Shown: positions 1-12,944, counted from the stretch's first letter. The stretch is DNA of 64,000 nucleotides from Xylocopa sonorina (GCF_050948175.1 NW_027490232.1:62001-126000); one strand, 5' to 3'. The notes: generated from the sequence alone by a model not told the origin. A program made the numbers and translations.

Positions 1-189
1 GTGATAAGATATAATATTCATTGCGAAGTGTTATGCATTCGTCGTCTACGATTCAAATGAATGTAAATGCGACACTTCCTTGCAAGGAAATAGCGTTTGC
101 AGATGTCTACGCATCGTAGCAATAGAGTTCTTATGATTCTTAAAACGCGATATCGCATCTCAGTTCTATGTTTCATGGTAAGATATAAT

Positions 190-318
190 ATGATTTGCGA
201 AGTGTCATGTATTCCTCGTCTACACTTCAAATATGATTTGCGAAGTGTCATGTATTCCTCGTCTACACTTCAAATATGATTTGCGAAGTGTCATGTATTC
301 CTCGTCTACACTTCAAAT
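190..318 (+). repeat. 43-bp sub-monomer triplication
   Basis: A 43-bp piece of the monomer, beginning ATGATTTGCG and ending CACTTCAAAT, occurs three times in a row with starts at 190, 233 and 276. It adds 86 bp and shifts the monomer register by that amount. This is the only place, together with its two-copy relative near 7,934-8,019, where the repeat grew by something other than whole monomers. Replication slippage or exchange between short identities at TTCAAAT/ATAATATGATTT is a reasonable inference. Confidence 0.93.
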
Positions 319-3300
319 GAATGTAAATGCGACACTTCCTTGCTAAGAAATAGCGTCTGCAGATATCTAGGTATCGTAGCAATAGAGTTCTAATGATTCT
401 TAAAACGCGATATCGCATCTCATTTCTATGTTTCATGGTAAGATATAATATGATTTGCGAAGTGTCATGTATTCCTCGTCTACACTTCAAATGAATGTAA
501 ATGCCACACTTCCCTGCTAGGAAATAGTGTCTGCAGATGTCTAGGTATCGTAGCAGTAGAGTTCTAATGCTTCTTAAAACGCGATATCGCATCTCATTTC
601 TATGTTTCATGGCAAGATATAATATGATTTGCGAAGTGTTATGTATTCCTCGTCTAGACTTCAAATGAATGTAAATGCGACACTCCCTTGCTAGGAAATA
701 GCGTCTGCAGATGTCTAGGTATCGTAGCAGTAGAGTTCTAATGCTTCTTAAAACGCGATATCGCATCTCATTTCTATGTTTCATGGTAAGATATAATATG
801 ATTTGCGAAGTGTTATGCATTCCTCGTCAACGATTCAAATGAATGTAAATGCGACACTTCCTTGCAAGGAAATAGCGTTTGCAGATGTCTACGTATCGTA
901 GCAATAGATTTCTAATGCTTCTTAAAACGCGATATCGCATCTCATTTCTATGTTTCATGGTAAGATATAATATGATTTGCGAAGTGTCATGTATTCCTCG
1001 TCTACAGTTCAAATGAATGAAAATGCGACACTTCCTTGCAGGGAAATAGCGTTTGCATATGTGTAGGTATCGTAGCAATAGAGTTATTATGCTTCTTAAA
1101 ACGCGATATCGCATCTCATTTCTATGTTTCATGGTAAGATATAATATGATTTGCTAAGTGTTATATGTTCCTCGTCTACACTTCAAATGAATGTAAATAC
1201 GACACTTCCTTGCAAGCAAATAGCGTTTGCAGATGTCGACGTATCGTAGCAATAGAGTTCTTATGATTCTTAAAACGCGATATCGCATCTCATTTCTATG
1301 TTTCATGGTAAGAAATAATATGATTTGCGAAGTGTTATGTATTCCTCGTCTACACTTCAAATGAATGTAAATGCGACACTTCCATGCAAGGGAATAGCGT
1401 TTGCAGATGTCTACGTATCGAAGCAATAGAGTTCAAATGCTTCTTAAAACGAGATATCGCATTTCATTTCTATGTTTCATGGTAAGATATAATATGATTT
1501 GCGAAGTGTTATGTATTCCTCGTCTACACTTCAAAAGAATGTAAATGCGACACTTCCTTGCAAAGAAATAGCGTTTGCAGATGTGTAGGTATCGATGCAA
1601 TAGAGTTATAATGCTTCATAAAACGCGATATCGCATCTCATTTCTATGTTTCATGGTAAGATATAATATGATTTGCGAAGTGTTATGCATTCCTCGTCTA
1701 CGATTCAAATGAATGTAAATGAGACACTTCCTTACAAGGAAATAGCGTTTGCAGATGTCTACGTATCGTAGCAATAGAGTTCTTATGATTCTTAAAACGC
1801 GATGTCGCATCTCATTTCTATGTTTCATGGTAAGATACAATATGATTTGCGAAGTGTCATGTATTCCTCGTCTACAGTTCAAATGAATGAAAGTGCGACA
1901 CTTCCTTGCAAGGAAATAGCGTTTGCAGATGTGTAGGTATCGTAGCAATAGAGTTATTATGCTTCTTAGAACGCGATATCGCATCTCATTTCTATGTTTC
2001 ATGGTAAGATATAATATGATTTGCTAAGTGTTATATGTTCCTCGTCTACACTTCAAATGAATGTAATTGCGACACTTCCTTGCAAGCAAATAGCGTTTGC
2101 GAATGTCTGTCTATCGTAGCAATAGTGTTCTAATGCTTCTTAAAACGCAATATCGCATCTCATTTCTATGTTTCATGGTAAGATATAATATGATTTGCGA
2201 AGTGTTATGTATTCCTCGTCTACACTTCAAATGAATGTAAATGCGACACTTACTTGCAAGGAAATAGCGTTTGCAGATGTCTACGTATCGTAGCAATAGA
2301 TTTCTAATGCTTCTTAAAACGCGATATCGCATCTCATTTCTATGTTTCATGGTAAGATATAATATGATTTGCGAAGTGTTATGCATTCCTCGTCTACGAT
2401 TCAAATGAATGTAAATGCGACACTTCCTTGCAAGGAAATAGCGTTTGCAGATGTCTACGTATCGTAGCAATAGATTTCTAATGCTTCTTAAAACGCGATA
2501 TCGCATCTCATTTCTATGTTTCATGGTAAGATATAATATGATTTGCGAAGTGTCATGTATTGCTCGTCTACAGTTCAAATGAATGAAAATGCGACACTTC
2601 CTTGCAAGGAAATAGCGTTTGCAGATGTGTAGGTATCGTAGCAATAGATTTATTATGCTTCTTAAAACGCGATATCGCATCTCATTTCTATGTTTCATGG
2701 CAAGATATAATATGATTTGCGAAGTGTTATGTATTCCTCGTCTACACTTCAAATGAATGTGAATGCGAAACTTCCTCGCTAGGAAATAGCGTTTGCAGAT
2801 GTCTACGTATCGTAGCAATAGATTTCTAATGCTTCTTAAAACGCGATATCGCATCTCATATCTATGTTTCATGGTAAGATATAATATGAATTGCGAAGTG
2901 TCATGTATACCTCGTCAACACTTCAAATGAATGTAAATGCGACACTTCCTTGCAAGGAAATAGCGTTTGCGAATGTCTGTCTACCGTAGCAATAGTGTTC
3001 TAATGCTTCTTAAAACGCGATATCGCACCTCATTTCTATGTTTCATGGTAAGTTATAATATGATTTGCGAAGTGTTATGCATTCCTCGTCTACGATTCAA
3101 ATGAATGTAAATGCGACACTTCCTTGCAAGGAAATAGCGTTTGCAAATGTCTACGTATCGTAGCAATAGAGTTCTTATGATTCTTAAAACGCGATATCGC
3201 ATCTCATTTCTATGTTTCATGGTAAGATACATTATGATTTGCGAAGTGCTATGTATTCCTCGTCTACACTTCAAATGAATGTAAATGCGACACTTCCTTG

Positions 3301-6300
3301 CAAGGAAATAGCGTTTGCAGATGTCGACGTATCGTAGCAACAGAGTTCTTATGATTCTTAAAACGCGATATCGCATCTCATTTCTATGTTTCATGGTAAG
3401 ATATAATATGACTTGCGAAGTGTTATGCATTCCTCGTCTACACTTCAAGTGAATGTAAATGCGACACTTCCTTGCAAGGAAATAGCGTTTGCAAATGTCT
3501 ACCTATCGCAGCAATAGTGTTCTAATGCATCTTAAAAAGCGATATCGCATCTCATATCTATGTTTCATGGTAAGATATAATATGAATTGCGAAGTGTCAT
3601 GTGTACCTCGTCAACACTTCAAATGAATGTAAATGCGACACTTCCTTGCAAGGAAATAGCGTTTGCGAATGTCTGTCTACCGTAGCAATAGTGTTCTAAT
3701 GCTTCTTAAAACGCGATATCGCATCTCATTTCTATGTTTCATGGTAAGATATAATATGATTTGCGAAGTGTTATGCATTCCTCGTCTACGATTCAAATGA
3801 ATGTAAATGCGACACTTCCTTGCAAGGAAATAGCGTTTGCAAATGTCTACGTATCGTAGCAATAGAGTTCTTATGATTCTTAAAACGCGATATCGCATCT
3901 CATTTCTATGTTTCATGGTAAGATACATTATGATTTGCGAAGTGCTATGTATTCCTCGTCTACACTTCAAATCAATGTAAATGCGACACTTCCTTGCAAG
4001 GAAATAGCGTTTGCAGATGTCTACGTATCGTAGCAATAGAGTTCTTACGATTCTTAAAACGAGATATCGCATCTCATTTCTATGTTTCATGGTAAGATAT
4101 AATATGGTTTGCGAAGTGTTATGAATTCCTCGTCTACACTTCAAATGAATGTGAATGCGACACTTCCTCGCTAGGAAGTAGCGTTTGCAGATGTCTACGT
4201 ATCGTAGCAATAGATTTCTAATGCTTCTTAAAACGCGATATCGCATCTCATTTCTGTGTTTCATGGTAAGATATTATATGATTTGCGAAGTGTTATGTAT
4301 TCCTCGTCTACACTTCAAATGAATGTAAATGCGACACTTCCTTGCAAGGAAATAGCGTTTGCAGATATCTACGTATCGAAGCAATGGAGTTCAAATGCTT
4401 CTTAAAACGAGATTTCGCATCTCATTTCTATGTTTCATGGTAAGATATAATATGATTTGAGAAGTGTTATGCATTCCTCGTCTACAATTCAAGTGAATGT
4501 AAATGCGGCACTTCCTTGCAAGGAAATAGCGTTTGCAAATGTCTACCTATCGCAGCAATGGTGTTCTAATGCTCCTTAAAACGCGATATCGCATCTCATT
4601 TCTATGTTTCATGGTAAGATATAATATGATTTGCGAAGTGTTATGTATTCCTCGTCTACACTTCAAATGAATGTAAATGCGACACTTCCTTGCAAGGAAA
4701 TAGCGTTTGCGGATGTCGACGTATCGTAGCAATAGAGTTCTTATGATCCTTAAAACGCGATATCGCATCTCATTTCTATGTTTCATGGTATGATATAATA
4801 TGATTTGCGAAGTGTTATGTATTCCTCGTCTACACTTCAAATGAATGTAAATGCGACACTTCCATGCAAGGAAAAAGCGTTTGCAGATGTCTACGTATCG
4901 AAGCAATAGAGTTCTTATGATTCTTAAAACGCGATATCGCATCTCATTTCTATGTTTCATGGTAAGATATAATATGATTTGCAAAGTGTTATGTATTCCT
5001 CGTCTACACTTCAAATGAATGTATATGCGACACTTCCTTGCTAAGAAATAGCGTCTGCAGATATCTAGGTATCGTAGAAATAGAGTTCTAATGCTTCTTA
5101 AAACGCGACATCGCATCTCATTTCTATGTTTCATGGTAAGATATAATATGATTTGCGAAGTGTCATGTATTCCTCGTCTACACTTCAACTGAATGTAAAC
5201 GCGACACTTCCTTGCTAAGAAATAGCGTCTGCAGATATCTAGGTATCGTAGCAATAGAGTTCTAATGCTTCTTAAAACGCGATATAGCATCTCATTTCTA
5301 TGTTTCATGGTAAGATATAATATGATTGGCGAAGTGTTATGTATTCCTCGCCTACACTTCAAATGAACGTGAATGCGACACTTCCTTGCTAGGGAATAGC
5401 GTTTGCAGATGTCTACGTATCGTAGCAATAGAGTTCTAATGCTTCTTAAAACGTGATACCGCATCTCACTTCTATGTTGCATGATAAGATGTAATATTCA
5501 TTGCGATGTGATATGTATTCCTCGTCTACACTCCAAATGAATGTAAATGCGAAACTTCCTTGCTAGGAAATAGCGTTTGCAGATGTCTACGTATCGAAGC
5601 AATAGAGTTCAAATGCTTCATAAAACGAGATATCGCATCTCATTTCTATGTTTCATGGTAAGATATAATATGATTTGCGAAGTCTTATGTATTCCTCGTC
5701 TACACTTCAAATGAACGTAAATGCGACACTTCCTTGCAAGGAAATAGCGTTTGCAGATGTCTACGCATCGTAGCAATAGAGTTCTTATGATTCTTAAAAC
5801 GCGATATCGCATCTCAGTTCTATGTTTCATGGTAAGATATAATATGATTTGCGAAGTGTTATGTATTCCTCGTCTACACTTCAAATGAATGTAAATGCGA
5901 CAATTCCTTGCAAGGAAACAGCGTTTGCAGATGTCTACGTATCGAAGTAATAGAGTTCAAATGCTTCTTAAAACGAGATATTGCATCTCATATCTATGCT
6001 TCATGATAAGATATAATATTCATTGCGAAGTGTTATGCATTCCTCGTCTACGATTCAAATGAATGTAAATGCGACACTTCCTTGCAAGGAAATAGCGTTT
6101 GCAGATGTCTACGTATCGTAGCAATAGAGTTCTTATGATTCTTAAAACGCGATATCGCATCTCACTTGTATGTTTCATGGCAAGATATAATATGATTTGC
6201 GAAGTGTTATGTATTCCTCGTCTACACTTCAAATGAATGTAAATGCGACACTTCCTTGCAAGGAAATAGCGTTTGCAGATGTCTACGTATCGAAGCAATA

Positions 6301-6673
6301 GAGTTCAAATGCTTCACAAAACGAGATATCGCATCTCATTTCTATGTTTCATGGTAAGATATAATATGATTTGCGAAGTCTTATGTATTCCTTGTCTACA
6401 CTACAAATGAACGTAAATGCGACACTTCCTTGCAAGGAAATAGCGTTTGCAGATGTCTACGTATCGTAGCAATAGATTTCTAATGCTTCTTAAAACGCGA
6501 TATCGCATCTCATTTCTATGTTTCATGGTAAGATATAATATGACTTGCCAAGTGTCATGTATTCCTCGTCTACACTTCAAATGAATGTAAATGCGACACT
6601 TCCTTGCAAGGAATTAGCGTTTGCAGATGTCTACGTATCGAAGAAATAGAGTTCAAATGCTTCTTAAAACGCG

Positions 6674-7744
6674 ATATCGCATCTCATTACTATGTTGCAT
6701 GATAAGATTTAATATTCATTGCGAAGTGTTATGCATTCCTCGTCTACGATTCAAATGAATGTAAATGCGACACTTCCTTGCTAGGAAACAGCGTTTGCAG
6801 ATGTTTGCGTATCGTAGGGATAGAGTTCTAATGCTTCATAAAACGCGATATCGCATCTCATTTCTATGTTGCATGATAGGATATAATTTTCATTGTAAAG
6901 TGTTATGTATACCTCGTATTCTCTTCAGAAGAATGTAAATGCGACACTTCCTTGCAAGGAAATAGCGTCTGCAGATGTCTACGTATCGAAGCAATAGAGT
7001 TCAAATGCTTCTTAAAACGAGATATCGCATCTCATTACTATGTTTCATGATAAGATTTAATATTCATTGCGAAGTGTTATGCATTCCTCGTCTATGATTC
7101 AAATGAATGTAAATGCGACACTTTCTTGCTAGGAAATAAAGTTTGCAGATGTTTACGTATCGTAGGGATAGAGTTCCAATTTCTTCTTAAAACGCGATAT
7201 CGCATCTCATTTCTATGTTGCATGATAGGATATAATATTCATTGTAAAGTGTTATGTATACCTCGTATTCTCTTCAGAAGAATGTAAATGCGGCACTTCC
7301 TTGCAAGGAAATAGCGTTTGCAGATGTCTACGTATCGTAGGGATAGAGTTCTAATGGTTCTTAAAACGAGATATCGCATCTCATTTCTATGTCTCATGAT
7401 AAGATATAATATTCATTGCGAAGTGTTATGCATTCCTCGTCTATGATTCAAATGAATGTAAATGCGACACTTTCTTGCTAGGAAATAAAGTTTGCAGATG
7501 TTTACGTATCGTAGGGATAGAGTTCCAATTTCTTCTTAAAACGCGATATCGCATCTCATTTCGATGTTGCATGATAGGATATAATATTCATTGTAAAGTG
7601 TTATGTATACCTCGTATTCTCTTCAGAAGAATGTAAATGCGGCACTTCCTTGCAAGGAAATAGCGTTTGCAGATGTCTACGTATCGTAGGGATAGAGTTC
7701 TAATGGTTCTTAAAACGAGATATCGCATCTCATTTCTATGTCTC
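6674..7744 (+). repeat. Dimeric higher-order block (about 2 x 174 bp)
   Basis: Two distinct monomers alternate. One has CTATGATTC, CACTTTCTTG, AATAAAGTTTGC and GTTTACGTATCGTAGGG. The other has GCATGATAGGATATAATATTC, ATTGTAAAGTG, ATACCTCGTATTC and CTTCAGAAGAATG. Copies align at an offset of 349 bp, for example TCTATGATTC at 7091 and 7440. The extra base comes from GTTCCAATTTCTTC, present near 7171 and 7519. A first, less perfect copy lies at about 6,674-7,021. This is a local two-unit higher-order repeat inside otherwise mixed satellite. Boundaries are approximate. Confidence 0.8.
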
Positions 7745-9838
7745 GTGATAAGATATAATATTCATTGCGAAGTGTTATGCATTCGTCGTCTACGATTCAA
7801 ATGAATGTAAATGCGACACTTCCTTGCAAGGAAATAGCGTTTGCAGATGTCTACGCATCGTAGCAATAGAGTTCTTATGATTCTTAAAACGCGATATCGC
7901 ATCTCAGTTCTATGTTTCATGGTAAGATATAATATGATTTGCGAAGTGTCATGTATTCCTCGTCTACACTTCAAATATGATTTGCGAAGTGTTATGTATT
8001 CCTCGTCTACACTTCAAATGAATGTGAATGCGAAACTTCCTCGCTAGGAAATAGCGTTTGCAGATGTCTACGTATCGTAGCAATAGATTTCTAATGCTTC
8101 TTAAAACGCGATATCGCATCTCATATCTATGTTTCATGGTAAGATATAATATGAATTGCGAAGTGTCATGTATACCTCGTCAACACTTCAAATGAATGTA
8201 AATGCGACACTTCCTTGCAAGGAAATAGCGTTTGCGAATGTCTGTCTACCGTAGCAATAGTGTTCTAATGCTTCTTAAAACGCGATATCGCACCTCATTT
8301 CTATGTTTCATGGTAAGTTATAATATGATTTGCGAAGTGTTATGCATTCCTCGTCTACGATTCAAATGAATGTAAATGCGACACTTCCTTGCAAGGAAAT
8401 AGCGTTTGCAAATGTCTACGTATCGTAGCAATAGAGTTCTTATGATTCTTAAAACGCGATTTCGCATCTCATTTCTATGTTTCATGGTAAGATACATTAT
8501 GATTTGCGAAGTGCTATGTATTCCTCGTCTACACTTCAAATGAATGTAAATGCGACACTTCCTTGCAAGGAAATAGCGTTTGCAGATGTCGACGTATCGT
8601 AGCAACAGAGTTCTTATGATTCTTAAAACGCGATATCGCATCTCATTTCTATGTTTCATGGTAAGATATAATATGACTTGCGAAGTGTTATGCATTCCTC
8701 GTCTACACTTCAAGTGAATGTAAATGCGGCACTTCCTTGCAAGGAAATAGCGTTTGCAAATGTCTACCTATCGCAGCAATGGTGTTCTAATGCTCCTTAA
8801 AACGCGATATCGCATCTCATTTCTATGTTTCATGGTAAGATATAATATGATTTGCGAAGTGTTATGTATTCCTCGTCTACACTTCAAATGAATGTAAATG
8901 CGACACTTCCTTGCAAGGAAATAGCGTTTGCGGATGTCGACGTATCGTAGCAATAGAGTTCTTATGATCCTTAAAACGCGATATCGCATCTCATTTCTAT
9001 GTTTCATGGTAAGATATAATATGATTTGCGAAGTGTTATGTATTCCTCGTCTACACTTCAAATGAATGTAAATGCGACACTTCCATGCAAGGAAAAAGCG
9101 TTTGCAGATGTCTACGTATCGAAGCAATAGAGTTCTTATGATTCTTAAAACGCGATATCGCATCTCATTTCTATGTTTCATGGTAAGATATAATATGATT
9201 TGCAAAGTGTTATGTATTCCTCGTCTACACTTCAAATGAATGTATATGCGACACTTCCTTGCTAAGAAATAGCGTCTGCAGATATCTAGGTATCGTAGAA
9301 ATAGAGTTCTAATGCTTCTTAAAACGCGACATCGCATCTCATTTCTATGTTTCATGGTAAGATATAATATGATTTGCGAAGTGTCATGTATTCCTCGTCT
9401 ACACTTCAACTGAATGTAAACGCGACACTTCCTTGCTAAGAAATAGCGTCTGCAGATATCTAGGTATCGTAGCAATAGAGTTCTAATGCTTCTTAAAACG
9501 CGATATAGCATCTCATTTCTATGTTTCATGGTAAGATATAATATGATTGGCGAAGTGTTATGTATTCCTCGCCTACACTTCAAATGAACGTGAATGCGAC
9601 ACTTCCTTGCTAGGAAATAGCGTTTGCAGATGTCTACGTATCGTAGCAATAGAGTTCTAATGCTTCTTAAAACGTGATACCGCATCTCACTTCTATGTTG
9701 CATGATAAGATGTAATATTCATTGCGATGTGATATGTATTCCTCGTCTACACTCCAAATGAATGTAAATGCGAAACTTCCTTGCTAGGAAATAGCGTTTG
9801 CAGATGTCTACGTATCGAAGCAATAGAGTTCAAATGCT
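7745..9838 (+). repeat. Mosaic duplicate of the first 5.6 kb
   Basis: Three consecutive segments match earlier parts of the window at three different offsets. Positions 7745-7979 match 1-235 (offset 7,744), 7980 to about 8715 match 2715 to about 3450 (offset 5,265), and about 8715-9838 match about 4494-5617 (offset 4,221). The offset changes are 14 monomers plus 43 bp, and exactly 6 monomers. The copy therefore looks like the ancestral 5.6-kb block with whole-monomer deletions. It carries two copies of the 43-bp unit where the first block has three. Only a few substitutions separate the matched parts, for example ATTTCG for ATATCG near 8461. Confidence 0.85.
8802..8975 (+). repeat. Representative 174-bp monomer with its internal symmetries
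   Basis: This unit is close to consensus. Numbering from ACGCGATATCGC as position 1, the consensus holds a perfect 10-bp palindrome GCGATATCGC (positions 3-12, here 8804-8813) that contains GATATC. It also holds a perfect 14-bp palindrome TTCCTTGCAAGGAA (106-119, here 8907-8920) and a short dyad CTACGTATCGTAG (137-149, here a one-base variant at 8938-8950). GAAGTGT (55-61) is the reverse complement of ACACTTC, which occurs twice downstream (78-84 and 102-108). Frequent variants are TTGCTAGGAA or TCGCTAGGAA in the 14-bp palindrome, CGAAG for CGTAG in the dyad, and CTGCAG for TTGCAG. No match to the mammalian CENP-B box was seen. Function is unknown. Confidence 0.93.
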
Positions 9839-10920
9839 TCTTAAAACGCGATATCGCATCTCATTTCTATGTTTCATGGTAAGATATAATATGATTTGCG
9901 AAGTGTCATGTATTCCTCGCCTACACTTCAAATGAATGTGAATGCGACACTTCCTTGCTAGGAAATAGCGTTTGCAGATGTCTACGTACCGTAGGGATAG
10001 AGTTCTAATGCTTCTTAAAACGTGATATCGTATCGCATTTCTATGTTTCATGGTAAGATATAATATGATTGGCGAATTGTTATGTATTCCCCGCCTACAC
10101 TTCAAATGAATGTAAATGCGACACTTCCTTGCTAGGAAATAGCGTCTGCAGATGTCTACGTATCGTAGCAATGGAGTTCTAATGCTTCTTAGAACGCGAT
10201 ATCGCATCTCATTTCTATGTTTCATGGTAAGATATAATATGATTTGCCAAGTGTCATGTATTCCTCGTCTACACTTCAAATGAATGTAAATGCGACACTT
10301 CCTTGGTAGGAAATAGCGTTTGCAGATGTTTACGTATCGTAAGGATAGAGTTCTAATGCTTCTTAAAACGCGATATCGCATCTCATTTCTATGTTGCATG
10401 ATTGGATATAATATTCATTGTAAAGTGTTATGTATACCTCGTATTCTCATCAAAAGAATGTAAATGCGACTCTCCCTTGCAAGGAAATAGCGCTTGCAGA
10501 TGTCTACGTATCGTAGCAATAGATTTCTAATGCTTCCTAAAACGCGATATCGCATCGCATTTCTATGTTGCATGATAGGATATAATATTCTTTGTAAAGT
10601 GTTATGTATACCTCGTATTCTCTTCAGAAGAATGTAAATGCGACACTTCCTTGCTAGGAAATAGCGTTTGCAGATGTCTACGTATCATAGCAATAGTGTT
10701 CTTATGATTCTTAAAACGCGATATCGCATCTCATTTCTATGTTTCATGGTAAGATATAATATTCATTGCGAAGTGTTATGCATTCCTCGTCCACGACTCA
10801 AATGAATGTAAATGCGACACTTCCTTGCTAGGAAATAGCGTCTGCAGATGTCTAGGTATCGTAGCAATAGAGTTCTAATGCTTTTTAAAACGCGATATCG
10901 CATCTCATTTCTATGTTTCA

Positions 10921-11140
10921 TGGTAAGATATAATATGATTTGCGAAGTGTTACGTATTCCTCGTCTACACTTCAAATGAATGTAAATGCGACACTTCCTT
11001 GCAAGGAAATAACGTTTGCAGATGTCTACCTATCGTAGCAATAGTGTTCTAATGCTTCTTAAAACGCGATATCGCATCTAATTTCTATGTTTCATGGTAA
11101 GATATAATATGATTTGCGAAGTATCATGTATTCCTCGTCT
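10921..11140 (+). repeat. Local duplicate, copy 1 (displaced by 5 monomers)
   Basis: Matches 11791-12010 at an offset of 870 bp, which is 5 x 174. Shared rare variants are TTACGTATTCC, AAATAACGTTTGC, GTCTACCTATCG and CATCTAATTTC. Small-scale exchange within the left array is the likely cause. The bounds are where shared variants stop. Confidence 0.75.
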
Positions 11141-11576
11141 ACACCTCAAATGAATGTAATTGCGACACTTCCTTGCTAGGAAATAGCGTCTGCAGATGTC
11201 TAGGTATCGTAGCAATAGAGTTCTAATGCTTCTTAAAACGCGATATCGCATCTCACTTCTATATTTCATGGTAAGATGTACTATGATTTTCGAAGTGTTA
11301 TGTATTCCTCGTCTACACTTCAAATGAATGTAAATGCGACACTTCCTTGTAAGGAAATAGCACTTGCAGATGTCTACCTATCGTAGCAATAGAGTTCTAA
11401 TGCTTCTTAAAACGCGATATCGCATCTCATTTCTATGTTTCGTGGTAAGATATAATATGATTTGCGAAGTATCATGTATTCCTCGTCTACACTTCAAATG
11501 AATGTAAATGCGACACTTCCTTGCTAGGAAATAGCGTTTGCAGATGTCTACGTATCGAAGCAATAGAGTTCAAATG

Positions 11577-12944
11577 TTTCTAGAAACAAGATATCGCATC
11601 TCAATTCTATGTTTCATGGTAAGATATAACATGATTTGCGAAGTGTTATGTATTCCTCGTCTACACTTGAAATGAATGTAATTGCGACACTGCCCTGCAA
11701 GGAGATAGCGTTTGCAGATGTCTACGTATCGCAGCGATAGCTTTCTAATTCTTCTTAAAACGCGATATCGCATCTCATTTCTATGTTTCGTGGTAAGATA
11801 TAATATGATTTGCGAAGTGTTACGTATTCCTCGTCTACACTTCAAATGAATGTAAATGCGACACTTCCTTGCAAGGAAATAACGTTTGCAGATGTCTACC
11901 TATCGTAGCAATAGTGTTCTAATGCTTCTTAAAACGCGATATCGCATCTAATTTCTATGTTTCATGGTAAGATATAATATGATTTGCGAAGTATCATGTA
12001 TTCCTCGTCTACACTTCAAATGAATGTAAATGCGACACTTCCTTGCATGGAAATAGCGTTTGCAGATGCCTACGTATCGTAGCAATAGAGTTCTTATGAT
12101 CCTTAAAACGCGATATCGCATCTCATTTCTATGTTTCATGGTAAGATAAAATATAATATGCGAAGTGTTATGTATTCCTCGTCAACACTTCAAATGAATG
12201 TGAATGCGACACTTCCTTGCAAGGAAATAGCGTTTGCAAATTTCTACGTATCGTAGAAATAGAGTTCTAATGCTTCTTAAAACGCGATATCGCATCTCAT
12301 TACTATGTTGCATGATAAGATATAATATTCATTGTAAAGTGTTATGTATACCTCGTATTCACTTCAGAAGAATGTAAATGCGACACTTCCTTGCAAGGAA
12401 ATAGCGTTTGCAGATGTCTACGTGTCGAAGCAATAGAGTTCAAATGCTTCTTAAAACGAGATATTGCATCTCATATCTACGTTTCATGATAAGATATAAT
12501 ATTCATTGCAAAGTGTTATGCATTCCTCGTCTACGATTCAAATGGATGTAAATGCGATACTTCCTTGCTAGGAAATAGCGTTTGCAGATGTCTACGTATC
12601 GAAGCAATAGAGTTCAAATGCTTCTTAAAACGAGATATTGCATCTCATATCTATGTTTCATGATAAGATATAATATTCATTGCAAAGTGTTATGCATTCC
12701 TCGTCTACGATTCAAATAGATGTAAATGCGATACTTCCTTGCTAGGAAATAGCGTTTGCAGATGTCTACGTATCGAAGCAAGCGGGTTCAAATGCTTCTT
12801 AAAACGAGATATCGCATCTCATTTCTATGTTTCATGACAAGATGTAATATTCATTGCGAAGTGTTATGTATTCCTCGTCTACACTTCAAATGAATGTAAA
12901 TGCGACACTTCCTTGCTAGGAAATAGCGTTTGCAGATGTCTACG
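11577..12944 (+). repeat. 11-monomer-displaced duplication, copy 1
   Basis: Begins at TTTCTAGAAACAAGATATCG and matches 13491-14857 at an offset of mostly 1,914 bp (11 x 174). Between about 11,663 and 11,780 the offset is 2,088 (12 x 174), so one monomer was gained and one lost between the copies. Diagnostic shared features are CACTGCCCTGCAAGGAG, GTAAGATAAAATATAATATG, TGCAAATTTCTACG and GATATTGCATCTCATATC. Confidence 0.82.
11791..12010 (+). repeat. Local duplicate, copy 2 (displaced by 5 monomers)
   Basis: Partner of 10921-11140, with the same rare variants in the same order. It lies inside the longer segment that reappears at 13.5-14.9 kb. That later copy lacks this insert-like stretch, so the local duplication may be younger than, or was lost from, the later copy. 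Confidence 0.72.

Noticed and set aside
97..279. Plus-strand open frame (and its copy at 7841-8047)
   Set aside because: It exists only because the 43-bp tandem copies change the frame. It lies wholly in satellite.
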